Source of the DNA: a marine gamma proteobacterium HTCC2148
GTDB taxonomy: Bacteria; Pseudomonadota; Gammaproteobacteria; Pseudomonadales; Halieaceae
NCBI GenBank assembly: GCA_000156295.1
Contig: DS999229.1
Coordinates: forward strand, 24,742-88,741
Reading direction: 5' to 3'
DNA: 64,000 nucleotides
The notes beneath the pieces are model-generated. The model saw only the letters and a list, made by a program, of their open reading frames with translations, did not search any database and was not told where the DNA came from. Positions 9,045-17,938 of the stretch are shown here, in pieces (positions within the stretch are counted from its first letter, which is position 1; each line of letters starts with the position of its first letter). A program made the translations under genes and the position numbers.

Positions 9045-11498
9045 TTAGAAGTTGTAACGCGCCTGAAGTGCGACATTATAAGGCGCTGTGTAAAAGCCGT
9101 AGTAAGCAGTGGCAACGCCAGGTGCACCTATTGCATTATTGAAAGCACCCGAAAGAGTTGTTGATGTAGGCGCCTGGTTTCCAAACGTCAGGATCTCCTC
9201 ATCGGTGATGTTTTCAAACAGTACTGCAACTTGCCAGCGCCCTTCATTATCGGCGAGCGCAATGCGGCCATTCAGCTTAGTGTAACTGTCCTGTTCCAGG
9301 TTAGGGTCGAGTGTTGGTGAAACAAAGTACTCGTCGCTATAAATCAAGTCCAGACCAACAGTCAGCTCCATGGAACCGCCGATGTCGAAGAAGTACTGAC
9401 CACCGAGATTCGCAGTGAGCTCAGGCGTGAACTCGCGAGTGTCACCTGAACGATCACACAAGCCCGCTAGCTCGCTTCCATCCGGGTAGCTCGACTCTTC
9501 GCCAAAATAACATTGCGAGTTAGGGAAACTGTCAAACTCGAAATCCAGGATACCCGCAGCGTAGGAGAAGAGTAAGGAGTCAGTCGCTTGCCAGCGACCA
9601 TCGAGCTCAATACCTTGCACCGTTGCCTCGCCAGCGTTGGTCACATTAAATCCGAGAGTGCCGTCGAACTGACTTGTCTGCAGATCTTCGTACTCGGTGC
9701 GGTAAAGCGCAACATTCAGTTCTGCCCTGCCATCTGCCAGGGTCATTTTACTGCCCAGCTCATAGCTGGTAGCCAGCTCTTCATCGAACTCGAATGAACC
9801 CGTGTTATTCGCCCGGGCATCAAAGCCGCCCGCCTTGAAACCCTCAGTGTAAGACACGTATACCATGGCATCTTCGGTAGCATCCCATTGAAGATTGACC
9901 GCTGGAGTAAAACTGTCCTCATCTTTGTCACAAGCCAGATTGTGGCCAATGGCGTCATCAGCACCGCCACAGTCGGTCAGTCCACTCAAATTCGCCTGCT
10001 CATTGTCAATTCCAAATCCGCCTGCATAGACAAAGGGCGCTACGGGACTACTTGTAATCGGCTGGCCCAAAATGTCACGGACCGGGCTTGGATCGAGTAT
10101 GTCGACGGTGGTAATGCTTCGCGAGCCACTCTTCTCTTCCTCGGAGTAACGGCCACCAAGTGTCAAACGCCAACTGTCATTGATATTCCAGGTTACCTGC
10201 GCAAACGCTGACCATAGCTCACTATCCTGATCGTACGCGCGACGTGCGCCGGTACCCAGCAGCGATGAACTCAACGCCCCCAAAAGGCTATCGCCAGGCA
10301 CAATGGTGATGTCATTCAACTCTACATCATAGTCTTGATAGAAGACCCCGCCGATCCAGTCGATGGTTTCACCTCCCTCGGAAGTAAACCTGAACTCCTG
10401 ACTGAACTGCTCAAATTTTTCCCTGCCTGAGGTATCAATCAACGACGCGCTCACAAAATCACAGTCACACTGCTGGTAATCTTCATATTCAACGCGCGAC
10501 GTGATCGAGGTCATAGTGATGTCACCAACCAGCCAATCTATTTTCAGTGTCGCATTGTCTACTTCAGTTTCATTGATATCGCCATTAGATTGACGCTTAA
10601 AATCTTGCTCCGCATCAAGAATGACCGCACCACCAGTCAGGCCTGCGAGTGCGGTTGCGTAAGAGGGTGAACCTCCCACTTCGACCGGGTTAATAATCTC
10701 TAAAAAGCGCCCCTTTGTGTCAAATTGGGCATTCTCAATTTTGAAGTCTGCCGTCAGGCTATCGGTGGGCTCCCAGCGGAAGCTTGCTCGAAGCACCTGC
10801 TCGTCAAGCTGAGCTTCCGAACGATCGCCCAGATTGGTATTTTCATAGTAGCCATCGGAGTCACGCTTCAATGCAGCCAAACGCACGCCAAACCTGTCGC
10901 CAAGTGGGAAGTTCACAGCACCTGAAAAATCCGTGCCCTCTTGATCGAAGTTGTACTCGGCCTGAACAAATCCATCAAGGCCTTCTGTGCTCGCATGCTC
11001 GGTAATCATGCTAATGGCGCCGGCAATCGCGTTCTTACCAAACAAAATTGGCTGCGGTCCGCGCAACACTTCTACCCGTGCGAGGTCAAGATAGGGAACG
11101 CGTGCCAACTGGGCACGTCCGTAATACACATCGTCGACAAACATACCAACGGATTGCTCAAAGGCCGGATTGATGCCCGAACTAATGCCGCGGATGGTTA
11201 TATTGGTTCCAATCCCTGTCTGGTTCATGCTCAGGTTGGGCACGAAGTCAGTCAAGTCATTCAGATTGGTAATACCCGAATCAGCTATTTTTGTGGCGTC
11301 TACCACATTCACCGAAATTGGCACATCACTGAGACTCTCGACCCGCTTCTGGGCGGTTACCACCACTTCCTCAAGAACTGCCTGAGCTTGTGCTCCCAGC
11401 GAAACAACGCCGGTCGCGAGCGTCAGCACTTTCACTGCACTCCAGACTGTATTTCGCACCCTTCTAGTGGTGTCTGCTTTTCTACCGCTTTTGGTCAT
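9045..11498 (-). CDS. TonB-dependent outer-membrane receptor
   Basis: An 817-residue outer-membrane receptor that takes up a scarce ligand using TonB energy. After a signal peptide ending near AQA, the TonB box region reads LEEVVVTAQKRVESL. The plug domain follows (about 55-170), with SDVPISVNVV, NITIRGISSG and RVEVLRGPQPILFGKNAIAG. The rest is a long 22-strand-type barrel ending in an aromatic residue (LQARYNF). The plug style is common in marine gammaproteobacteria and sphingomonads, where ligands range from siderophores to plant or steroid-like compounds. The ligand cannot be read from sequence. An OhrR-like repressor gene lies upstream on the same strand, and an operator-like palindrome sits 285 bp before this start. 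The gene may therefore respond to peroxide or lipid signals. Confidence 0.93.
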   Translation of the reverse strand: MTKSGRKADTTRRVRNTVWSAVKVLTLATGVVSLGAQAQAVLEEVVVTAQKRVESLSDVPISVNVVDATKIADSGITNLNDLTDFVPNLSMNQTGIGTNITIRGISSGINPAFEQSVGMFVDDVYYGRAQLARVPYLDLARVEVLRGPQPILFGKNAIAGAISMITEHASTEGLDGFVQAEYNFDQEGTDFSGAVNFPLGDRFGVRLAALKRDSDGYYENTNLGDRSEAQLDEQVLRASFRWEPTDSLTADFKIENAQFDTKGRFLEIINPVEVGGSPSYATALAGLTGGAVILDAEQDFKRQSNGDINETEVDNATLKIDWLVGDITMTSITSRVEYEDYQQCDCDFVSASLIDTSGREKFEQFSQEFRFTSEGGETIDWIGGVFYQDYDVELNDITIVPGDSLLGALSSSLLGTGARRAYDQDSELWSAFAQVTWNINDSWRLTLGGRYSEEEKSGSRSITTVDILDPSPVRDILGQPITSSPVAPFVYAGGFGIDNEQANLSGLTDCGGADDAIGHNLACDKDEDSFTPAVNLQWDATEDAMVYVSYTEGFKAGGFDARANNTGSFEFDEELATSYELGSKMTLADGRAELNVALYRTEYEDLQTSQFDGTLGFNVTNAGEATVQGIELDGRWQATDSLLFSYAAGILDFEFDSFPNSQCYFGEESSYPDGSELAGLCDRSGDTREFTPELTANLGGQYFFDIGGSMELTVGLDLIYSDEYFVSPTLDPNLEQDSYTKLNGRIALADNEGRWQVAVLFENITDEEILTFGNQAPTSTTLSGAFNNAIGAPGVATAYYGFYTAPYNVALQARYNF

Positions 11499-11782
11499 TT
11501 GTGCACCTTTATGATGTTACAAGCTGTGTGGTGACGGCTTCCTGCCCGCCGTTAATGCTGTGTTGCGCCTCGCAATTACGGTTTTATTCTGGCTTTGAAT
11601 ATCCAGTGCCGCAACTTTTCTTTCTGTCATTTTTAACTATACCCATACGCACATCGCTTACGCGATAGCCCGGCACTGCACGCCGCCTCTAATCTTCGGC
11701 AAAACGCTGACAACTGCAGCCAGCAAATGCGCTTTCTGGTCTCAGCGCCCTGACGGCTTATTCGATAATCATTGCATACATT

Positions 11783-11800
11783 TAAATTGCACGCAATTTA
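11783..11800. promoter_or_regulatory. Operator-like palindrome upstream of TonB receptor (site 1)
   Basis: TAAATTGCACGCAATTTA is a perfect 8-bp inverted repeat around a 2-bp centre. It lies in the 332-bp gap 11499-11830 between the receptor start and the MarR-family gene's stop. Fifteen of 18 positions match the palindrome over the regulator's own promoter (12299-12316). This points to both being sites for the adjacent OhrR-like protein. A shorter palindrome with similar half-sites, TTGCG-CCT-CGCAA, occurs at 11563-11575 and may be a degenerate third site. I saw nothing else clear in this gap. Confidence 0.6.
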
Positions 11801-11830
11801 TGGTCCCAAATCCTGAGATAGACTTTGGGT

Positions 11831-12277
11831 TTAGTCTGCCAGGGCCCTTATCAGCTCGTCGCAGATTTCTTTAAGCTCCCTACCCTTGGTGGCAGATAAA
11901 CCGACTGTGCAAACCAGCTCATGAGGAATACCCTCAGCGCGAGACTTCAGCGCTTTCCCCTGCTTGGTTAAGCTAATAACGCGGATTCGCTCGTCAATCT
12001 CACTGTGCCGGCGCTCCACATACCCCTTCGCATCAAGGCGCTTAAGGAGTGGCGTCAGAGTGCCGGAGTCAAGGCGAAGGCGCTGCCCAAGAGACTTTAC
12101 ATTGAGGGTCTCTTCTTCCCATAGCACCATTAAAACAATGTACTGTAAGTAGGTAAGATCGAGCTTCTCCAGCAACGGGCGATAGGCCCTGACAACAGCA
12201 TTGGCCGCTGCGTAGAGCGGGAAGCAAATCTGATTTTCCAGCAGCAGCTGAGGAGTTTCTTTATTATTATCACTCAT
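11831..12277 (-). CDS. MarR-family regulator, OhrR-like (organic peroxide sensor type)
   Basis: A 148-residue winged-helix repressor. The N-terminal LLLENQICFPLYAA places a lone cysteine (Cys18) where OhrR proteins carry their peroxide-reactive cysteine. The following AYRPLLEKLDLTYLQYIVLMVLWEE, the recognition region LDSGTLTPLLKRLDAKGYV and the wing DERIRVISLT all fit the OhrR branch of MarR. Such proteins bind short palindromes and release them when the cysteine is oxidised. No ohr peroxidase gene is in the window; the neighbour is a TonB receptor instead. A palindrome lies 22-39 bp before the start, over a likely promoter, so self-repression is probable. No ribosome-binding site precedes the ATG. 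Confidence 0.87.
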   Translation of the reverse strand: MSDNNKETPQLLLENQICFPLYAAANAVVRAYRPLLEKLDLTYLQYIVLMVLWEEETLNVKSLGQRLRLDSGTLTPLLKRLDAKGYVERRHSEIDERIRVISLTKQGKALKSRAEGIPHELVCTVGLSATKGRELKEICDELIRALAD

Positions 12278-12283
12278 GTGCAG

Positions 12284-12312
12284 AGTGTATCAGGCAACTA
12301 TATTGCGCACAA
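12284..12312 (-). promoter_or_regulatory. Likely promoter of the OhrR-like regulator gene
   Basis: On the minus strand TTGTGC (12307-12312) and TACACT (12284-12289) are separated by 17 bp, a good sigma-70 arrangement. The -35 element lies inside the palindrome at 12299-12316, so a bound repressor would block it. The -10 element ends only 6 bp before the ATG at 12277. The transcript would then start at or next to the start codon and be leaderless. An alternative -10 (TATAGT) lies further upstream but lacks a good -35. Confidence 0.5.
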
Positions 12313-12316
12313 TTTA
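12299..12316. promoter_or_regulatory. Operator-like palindrome at the regulator promoter (site 2)
   Basis: TATATTGCGCACAATTTA is an imperfect palindrome matching site 1 (11783-11800) at 15 of 18 positions. It overlaps the predicted -35 of the OhrR-like gene. The shared ATTGC..CAATTT pattern resembles OhrR-type operators known from other bacteria. The assignment to this regulator is an inference from position and similarity. Confidence 0.6.
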
Positions 12317-12449
12317 GATTCGTGGTGTCCCACTGACATCCAAGCACATGCAAGAGAAAGAAGCTTCATGCCGCCGGGAAATGTTTTATCGATACGGCTT
12401 TTTTACCGGTCACGGGGCCAGGGGCCGTCGTATCACCAGTGGCCAATCA

Positions 12450-13118
12450 TTAACCACACTTGGAATCGCCGCAATTAAGGCAGGTCATACAACCATCCAT
12501 CATAATAGATGCTTTTACAGCACACTTTTTGCACAACTCGGCGCTGGTGGGGAACTCGCCGCCGGCACCGTCATCGCCGGTCTTGGCTGTGTAATCTGCT
12601 TTTTTTTCGTCCAGGATCTTTTTCTGGTGATCGGTGAGTTCAGCGGGGGCCAGCAAGCCGATATTCTGTAAATGGTCTTCAATTGCCCAGCCGATTTCTG
12701 CCACTAGCGACGGCATGAAGCGGCCGCCAGACTTGAAGTAGCCACCCTGGGGGTCAAACACGGCCTTAAGCTCTTCCACCAGGAAGGTACAATCACCGCC
12801 CTTGCGAAATACTGCGGAAATAACCCGGGTCAGGGCAACAATCCACTGAAAATGATCCATGTTTTTAGAATTAATGAATATCTCAAACGGCCGACGCAAT
12901 TCGTGGTCAGTGCCGGGGTTGAGGATGATGTCATTAATCGTCAGGTACAGCGCGTGATCGGACAGCGGGGTCTTGATTTTGTAAGTCGCACCTTCCAATT
13001 GTTCAGGGCGCGATACTTTCTCGTGCATTTGTACGATGTTGCTCTCGATCTCTTCCTGCTTCTGCTCTTCAGTTTTCACCTGAAAACCAACGATCTTCTT
13101 ATCTATTTTTTTATTCAT
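12450..13118 (-). CDS. nrdJb: Class II ribonucleotide reductase, NrdJb subunit (TSCPD and Cys-rich tail)
   Basis: A 222-residue protein equal to the C-terminal part of vitamin B12-dependent ribonucleotide reductase, split off as in Pseudomonas aeruginosa NrdJb. The middle (about 45-140) is the TSCPD-type domain with GGDCTFLVEELKAVFDPQGG. The end holds a cysteine cluster (CKKC, then CMTCLNCGDSKCG) that is expected to shuttle electrons from thioredoxin to the active-site disulfide and/or bind zinc. It is 33 bp after the stop of nrdJa's repaired frame on the same strand, so the two halves form one operon. The intact tail suggests that the enzyme is under selection. Confidence 0.9.
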   Translation of the reverse strand: MNKKIDKKIVGFQVKTEEQKQEEIESNIVQMHEKVSRPEQLEGATYKIKTPLSDHALYLTINDIILNPGTDHELRRPFEIFINSKNMDHFQWIVALTRVISAVFRKGGDCTFLVEELKAVFDPQGGYFKSGGRFMPSLVAEIGWAIEDHLQNIGLLAPAELTDHQKKILDEKKADYTAKTGDDGAGGEFPTSAELCKKCAVKASIMMDGCMTCLNCGDSKCG

Positions 13119-13151
13119 AATTCTTTACCTGTAACGGGTTTCTGAAGCCGA

Positions 13152-15301
13152 TCAGAACTTCCCGTAATATCCCTCTTTTAGTGCATCGAACAGGTTGGCT
13201 GCGGTGTGCATCTTCCCGTCATACTCAATTTCTTCGTTGCCCTTGAATTCAACCGTGGAGCCATCCTCAAAGGTGAACTGATAGTTAGTGTTCTCCAGTC
13301 CTCTTCCTTCATCAGCACACCCTGGGATGCTTCGGGAATGAAGCGGAAAGTAGTGCACCCTTTCAACCCCTGTTCAGCAGCGTATAAATAAGTGTCCTTG
13401 AAATCTTCGTACGGGCAATCTGTCGGCACATTAATCGTTTTGGAAATCGAGGAGTCTACCCATTTCTGAGCCGCAGACTGTACGTCTACATGCTGCCGGG
13501 GAGTGACATTATCGGAGGCGATAAAATAGTCGGGGAGCTTTTTACTCTCATCGTCGGTCAAAGGCATGGCATCGCCATTGACCAGTTCGCGGTAGGCCAG
13601 CAACTCGAAGGAGAACACATCGACCTTCTCTTTTGACTTTTTACCTTCGCGAATCACATTACGACTGTAATGGTGAGCAAAACTGGGCTCGATACCGTTA
13701 CTGGCATTATTGGCCAAAGACAATGAAATGGTGCCCGTGGGTGCGATGGAGGAGTGGTGAGTAAATCGAGCGCCCTCCTGAATGATGGAGTTCACCAGTT
13801 CGGGCTCTTCCAGCGCCAGCGCCTGCATGTAATGACTGTATTTGGAGTGCAGGACCTTGCCGGGCAGTTTGTCGCCAAGTTTAATGCCGTCTGCCGCCAT
13901 TTCCGGACGCCGTCGCAGCATCTCGCCGGTCACTTCAAACTCCTCGTCCATAATGGGAGCCGCCCCTTTTTCACGCGCCAGGTCCAGACCAATTTTCCAG
14001 CCAGAAACAGCCATTTGCTTGCTCACTTCCTCAGTGAACTCGAGGGAGTCTTCCTCCCCGTATTTCATTTGCAACATGGTCAGCGTAGAACCCAGGCCCA
14101 GGAAACCCATGCCATGACGACGCTTACTAGTGATTTCCTGACGCTGCTGCTCTAACGGTAAACCATTGATCTCCACCACGTTATCCAGCATGCGAGTAAA
14201 CACGGCGACGACTTCCCGATACTCTTCCCAGTCGAAGTGAGCCTTGTCAGTAAAAGGCTCTCGAACGAATCGAGTCAGGTTTACGCTACCCAGCAGACAT
14301 GAACCGTAGGGTGGCAGTGGTTGCTCACCACAGGGGTTGGTGGCGCGGACATTCTCGCAAAACCAGTTGTTGTTCTTTTTATTGACCTCATCGATCAGAA
14401 TAAAGCCGGGCTCCGCATAATCATAAGTGGAGCTCATAATGGCATTCCACAGCTTGATGGCGCGAATACGCTGATAAACTCGACAGGCGACCTGGCCTTG
14501 CTCGTTAGTCACATAGCCATCGGTAACAGGGAATGAACGCCATACCACTTCCTGCTCAGGATCAAGCTCCAGGTTGGCAAATTCCTTAGGTGTCACCGGG
14601 AATGAAAGTGGCCATTCGCCATCTTCTTTAACCGCGTTAATAAAGTCTTCTGTGATCAGCAGCGATAAATTGAACTGGCGCAGACGACCGTCTTCTCGCT
14701 TGGCTTTCACGAAATCAAAGACGTCCGGGTGATGAACATCGAAGGTCGCCATTTGCGCACCTCGACGCCCACCGGCAGACGATACGGTAAAACACATCTT
14801 GTCGAAAATATCCATGAAGGACATCGGACCGGAGGTATAGGCACCTGCACCTGAAACGAACGCTCCCCTGGGGCGCAATGTGGAAAATTCGTAACCAATA
14901 CCGCAACCCGCCTTCAAGGTCAGGCCCGCCTCCAGATTCTTCTGCAGAATGCCCTCCATCGAGTCGGTGATGCTGCCGGACACGGTGCAATTAATCGTCG
15001 AAGTCGAGGGCTTATGCTCCTGAGCGCCGGCGTTGGAAACAATACGCCCCGCCGGAATAGCGCCCCGCTTGAGGGCCCAGACAAAACGTTGTTCCCACTC
15101 CTGGCGCACGGTCTCGTCTTCCACCTCGGCCAAAGCGCGTGCGACGCGGGCATAGGTGCCATCTATATCCTTGTCGACCGCGTTCCCCTGGGCGTCCTTC
15201 AAGCGATATTTTTTGTCCCAGATATCCAGGGATGCGCCCTGAAGTTCGATAGTGCTGCTATTACCGCGAGCGGCGCTGCCCTGCTTGGCTAGTGATTCCA
15301 A
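13152..15301 (-). CDS. nrdJa: Class II (B12-dependent) ribonucleotide reductase, NrdJa subunit, with apparent frameshift
   Basis: The catalytic subunit of adenosylcobalamin ribonucleotide reductase, which makes deoxyribonucleotides with or without oxygen. Expected residues are present: Cys105 and Cys335 as the reducible pair, and the active site Asn322-Cys324-Glu326 (NPCGE). The normal family ending, ENTNYQFTFEDGSTVEFKG through DALKEGYYGKF, is present but in the next frame. The uninterrupted frame instead ends at 13178 with an unrelated tail. Adding one G near 13298 (coding strand GAC-TGGAG to GACCTGGAG) restores one 716-residue frame ending at 13152. This is either a base-calling or assembly error or a real mutation removing the last ~45 residues. 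NrdR boxes lie upstream. Confidence 0.88.
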
Positions 15302-15373
15302 ATCTTGCCCCTTCTATGTCAGAAATTGCGCCCGAAAAGCGGACGCGAAGGTTTTTGTTAGACCTACCATTTA

Positions 15374-15389
15374 AACCTATATATCGGTA
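15374..15389. promoter_or_regulatory. NrdR box, weak copy
   Basis: On the minus strand this 16-mer reads TACCGATATATAGGTT and matches the NrdR consensus (ACACWATATATWGTGT) at 10 positions, including the whole AT core. It begins exactly 31 bp from the stronger box, about three helical turns, which is the spacing NrdR needs. It lies 73 bp before the nrdJa start. Confidence 0.55.
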
Positions 15390-15404
15390 CGTGAGCAACG
15401 GGCT

Positions 15405-15420
15405 ACACAACATATTGTGA
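15405..15420. promoter_or_regulatory. NrdR box, strong copy
   Basis: ACACAACATATTGTGA matches the NrdR consensus at 14 of 16 positions. NrdR is the ATP/dATP-sensing repressor of ribonucleotide reductase genes and binds paired boxes. The location upstream of nrdJa, with a second box 31 bp away, makes repression of nrdJab by NrdR likely. The nrdR gene itself is not in the window. Confidence 0.72.
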
Positions 15421-15467
15421 AAAAAACCGCTCTCTGTTCAGTAAACGCCCAAGCTGACTACCTACAT

Positions 15468-16859
15468 TTACAGCAATATCAGTCCCAACATAAGAAAACC
15501 GATGATAGAAACCCCTCCAGCCAGCAGCGCGTAAGGTAACTGAGTACTTACATGCTGAATATGCTCGGTTCCAGAAGCCAACGAGGACACAATCGTTGTA
15601 TCGGAAATCGGTGAACTGTGATCACCGAAAATACCGCCAGATAAGACCGCTGCTACCAATAGCGTGGGGTCTACGCCCAGCGCTGACGCAACCGGCACTG
15701 CAATCGGCAGCATGATAGAGAAGGTTCCCCAGCTTGAACCCACTGCAAACGCTATAAACCCTGAGGCCAGGAACAGACAGGCGGGCAGCAGCCAGGCCGG
15801 CAGCGTCTCCCCCACTAGGCTCGCCACAAATACCCCCGTACCAAGCGCCTTGGAAACTCCACCCAGCGCAAGCGCCAACAATAAAATTGTAGCTATAGGC
15901 AGCATCCCTCCAGCGCCTTCCATCCAGGTACTGGTGAGCCGTTCCAGGCTCATGCTGCGCTGGACCAGCACCAGCATAGAGACGACCGTAAGCGCGAACA
16001 AACTGGCCCACAACACACTGGTGGAACCCGAACCGGCGAATAGGTCGCCATTCCCGGTAATCAGCAGGAAAGCAGGCATTGCGCCCACCAGGCAAGCCAC
16101 CGGCAGCAGCATGTTCCAGGCATTGGACGGCGCAGAGTCCTCCAGAATTTGGGCATCCTGCTGCACGGCCAGCGACTGCCCTGTTGCCGCTCGACGCTCG
16201 GCTTCAACCATAGGACCCAGATTAAAGTTGCGGGACACCGTAAATGCCGCCAACAGCACCGCGACGATGGCATAAAGGTTCATCGGGATAGAGGACAACA
16301 ACACTTTCAGTGGCTGTTCCACCCCGAGCCCATCGAGCAAACCCAAATTGAAGGCGCCCCAGGCGTTAAGGGGTATCAGCATGCAAATGGGGGCCGACGT
16401 CGAGTCTATCAGGTAGGCCAGCTTTTCCCGGGACACCTTGAAACGATCAAACAAGGGCCGCGACACGGTTCCTGCCACCAGCACGGTAATGTTGGATTCA
16501 ATGAATATCAGAACCCCAATGAACCAGGCCATCCATTGGGCACGCTTGCCGTTATCTACCCACTTACGTTGCTCCAGGAAGCGGATAAAACCAGTGACAC
16601 CCCCCGAGCGCTCCAGAGTAAGAATGAAAGCGCCAATAACCAGGGTGAATACAATGACCCGGGCATCGCCGGGACTCGCCAACACCGCCAGGGAGGCATC
16701 AATAGCATTGGCAAGTGAGCCCAGTAACCCTTCGCCCAGCAACAGAAAGTAACCCAGCCAGATGCCAGTAAAGAGAGCCAGGTATACCTGCCGGGTAAAA
16801 AGTGCCAGACCAATGGCGATTAATGGCGGGAGTAATACTGTCCAGTTGGGGTCTGTCAT
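15468..16859 (-). CDS. nhaC: NhaC-family Na+/H+ antiporter or related transporter
   Basis: A 463-residue inner-membrane protein with roughly 11-12 hydrophobic helices. Family signatures include FTLVIGAFILTLERSGGV, FIESNITVLVAGTVSRPLFDRF, DSTSAPICMLIPLNAWGA and GIFGDHSSPISDTTIVSS. The paired polar GDHSSPISDT motif is characteristic of the NhaC/ion-transporter superfamily. Its start overlaps the stop of the LD-carboxypeptidase gene by 4 bp (ATGA), so the two are translationally coupled. In this operon it may move an amino acid or peptide product with Na+ or H+ rather than act only in pH balance. That reading is inference from context. Confidence 0.88.
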   Translation of the reverse strand: MTDPNWTVLLPPLIAIGLALFTRQVYLALFTGIWLGYFLLLGEGLLGSLANAIDASLAVLASPGDARVIVFTLVIGAFILTLERSGGVTGFIRFLEQRKWVDNGKRAQWMAWFIGVLIFIESNITVLVAGTVSRPLFDRFKVSREKLAYLIDSTSAPICMLIPLNAWGAFNLGLLDGLGVEQPLKVLLSSIPMNLYAIVAVLLAAFTVSRNFNLGPMVEAERRAATGQSLAVQQDAQILEDSAPSNAWNMLLPVACLVGAMPAFLLITGNGDLFAGSGSTSVLWASLFALTVVSMLVLVQRSMSLERLTSTWMEGAGGMLPIATILLLALALGGVSKALGTGVFVASLVGETLPAWLLPACLFLASGFIAFAVGSSWGTFSIMLPIAVPVASALGVDPTLLVAAVLSGGIFGDHSSPISDTTIVSSLASGTEHIQHVSTQLPYALLAGGVSIIGFLMLGLILL

Positions 16860-17893
16860 GCCAGCCCCGAATCCAGCAGCGTAAGCTTACCCCGATCTCC
16901 ATCGAGGCTGGCCATAGCGCCAACTGGAATTATCGCCTGGTCCTCTACATGACCAATCATCAAGCCACGAATCACGGGAACGCTCAGGTCGAGGGTTCGC
17001 TCACGCAATACCTGCTCCATAGAAAAGCTGTTCCTGGTGGTCTCGCTCTCGGTGAACTTACCAAACGCAATGCCGGCGACCTCGTCAAGAACGCCCGCCA
17101 GTTTCAACTGGGTAAGCATACGATCAATTCGGTAAGGAGCCTCGTGGACATCTTCCAGGAACAAAATACGGCCACTGAATTCAGGTTGAAAAGGCGTTCC
17201 CATAAGATGGCAAACCAGAGAAAGGTTGCCGCCAATCAGGGGCCCCTGCGCCGTTCCACCGCGAATCAGGGTCAAACGGTTTTCCTTCTCCACCCGACCG
17301 GGTGCAGGGTCGTCAAATGGGGGAGGCGCCGCCAGCGACTGCCCTTTTTTAGCGCTCACAAGAGTCCGCTTGAACTGGCTATAGCTGTAATCACTAAAGT
17401 TGTCCCCAACGATCGGACCATGGAAGGTCACCAGACCAGTGCGCTGGTGGATGGCGCAAAGCAGCGCGGTAATATCGCTGTAGCCCATTAGCACTTTAGG
17501 GTTAACGGCGATATTTTTGTAGTCCAGCAGGGGCAGTAAACGAGAGGACCCATAGCCGCCCCGTAGGCAGAAAATCGCATCCACCTCAGGATCCGCAAAC
17601 ATTGCGTTAAGGTCATCCGCCCGCTGCTGATCCGAGCCTGCGAGATACTGATCTCGGTGGTATAGGTGTTTTGCCGGTTTTACATGGAAACCCAGCGATG
17701 TAACAACGTCCCTGGCAAAGGCAATATCCTCGTCTTCGGCGACATTGCTCGCAGGGCTGACCAGGCCGATCGTCATGCCCTTGCGCAAACGCCTAGCCCT
17801 GATAATGGACCGAGGCTCTTGCGCGGCAGCGCTGGCAATACCTGCTACCAGCGGCATGGCTGCCATTGTCTTGATCAGGCTACGCCGATCCAT
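16856..17893 (-). CDS. LD-carboxypeptidase, peptidase family S66 (LdcA/MccF-like)
   Basis: A 345-residue serine peptidase that cuts the L-D bond, normally removing D-Ala from tetrapeptides during murein recycling. The catalytic set is visible: Ser139 in GYSD, Glu247 in FLEDVHE and His315 in MIGHVED. The RGGYGSSRLLP motif at 111-121 is also a family hallmark. The N-terminus (MDRRSLIKTM, hydrophobic stretch, AAAQ) looks like a Tat-type signal with a weak twin-Arg context, so it may act in the periplasm, unlike cytosolic E. coli LdcA. It lies between the dipeptide epimerase (45 bp upstream) and nhaC (4-bp overlap). Confidence 0.9.
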   Translation of the reverse strand: MDRRSLIKTMAAMPLVAGIASAAAQEPRSIIRARRLRKGMTIGLVSPASNVAEDEDIAFARDVVTSLGFHVKPAKHLYHRDQYLAGSDQQRADDLNAMFADPEVDAIFCLRGGYGSSRLLPLLDYKNIAVNPKVLMGYSDITALLCAIHQRTGLVTFHGPIVGDNFSDYSYSQFKRTLVSAKKGQSLAAPPPFDDPAPGRVEKENRLTLIRGGTAQGPLIGGNLSLVCHLMGTPFQPEFSGRILFLEDVHEAPYRIDRMLTQLKLAGVLDEVAGIAFGKFTESETTRNSFSMEQVLRERTLDLSVPVIRGLMIGHVEDQAIIPVGAMASLDGDRGKLTLLDSGLA

Positions 17894-17938
17894 TCCAGAC
17901 TCCCTGTTTTTGACGCTACTGTATCAGCCCGACACCCG

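Noticed and set aside
10941-11534. 197-residue + strand open frame opposite the TonB receptor
   Set aside because: It is antisense to a clearly coding plug domain, has no domain-like composition and no good start.
13178-13358. A separate small gene for the 68-residue frame ending at 13152
   Set aside because: Its C-terminal part is the normal NrdJa ending, and a one-base repair joins it to the upstream frame.
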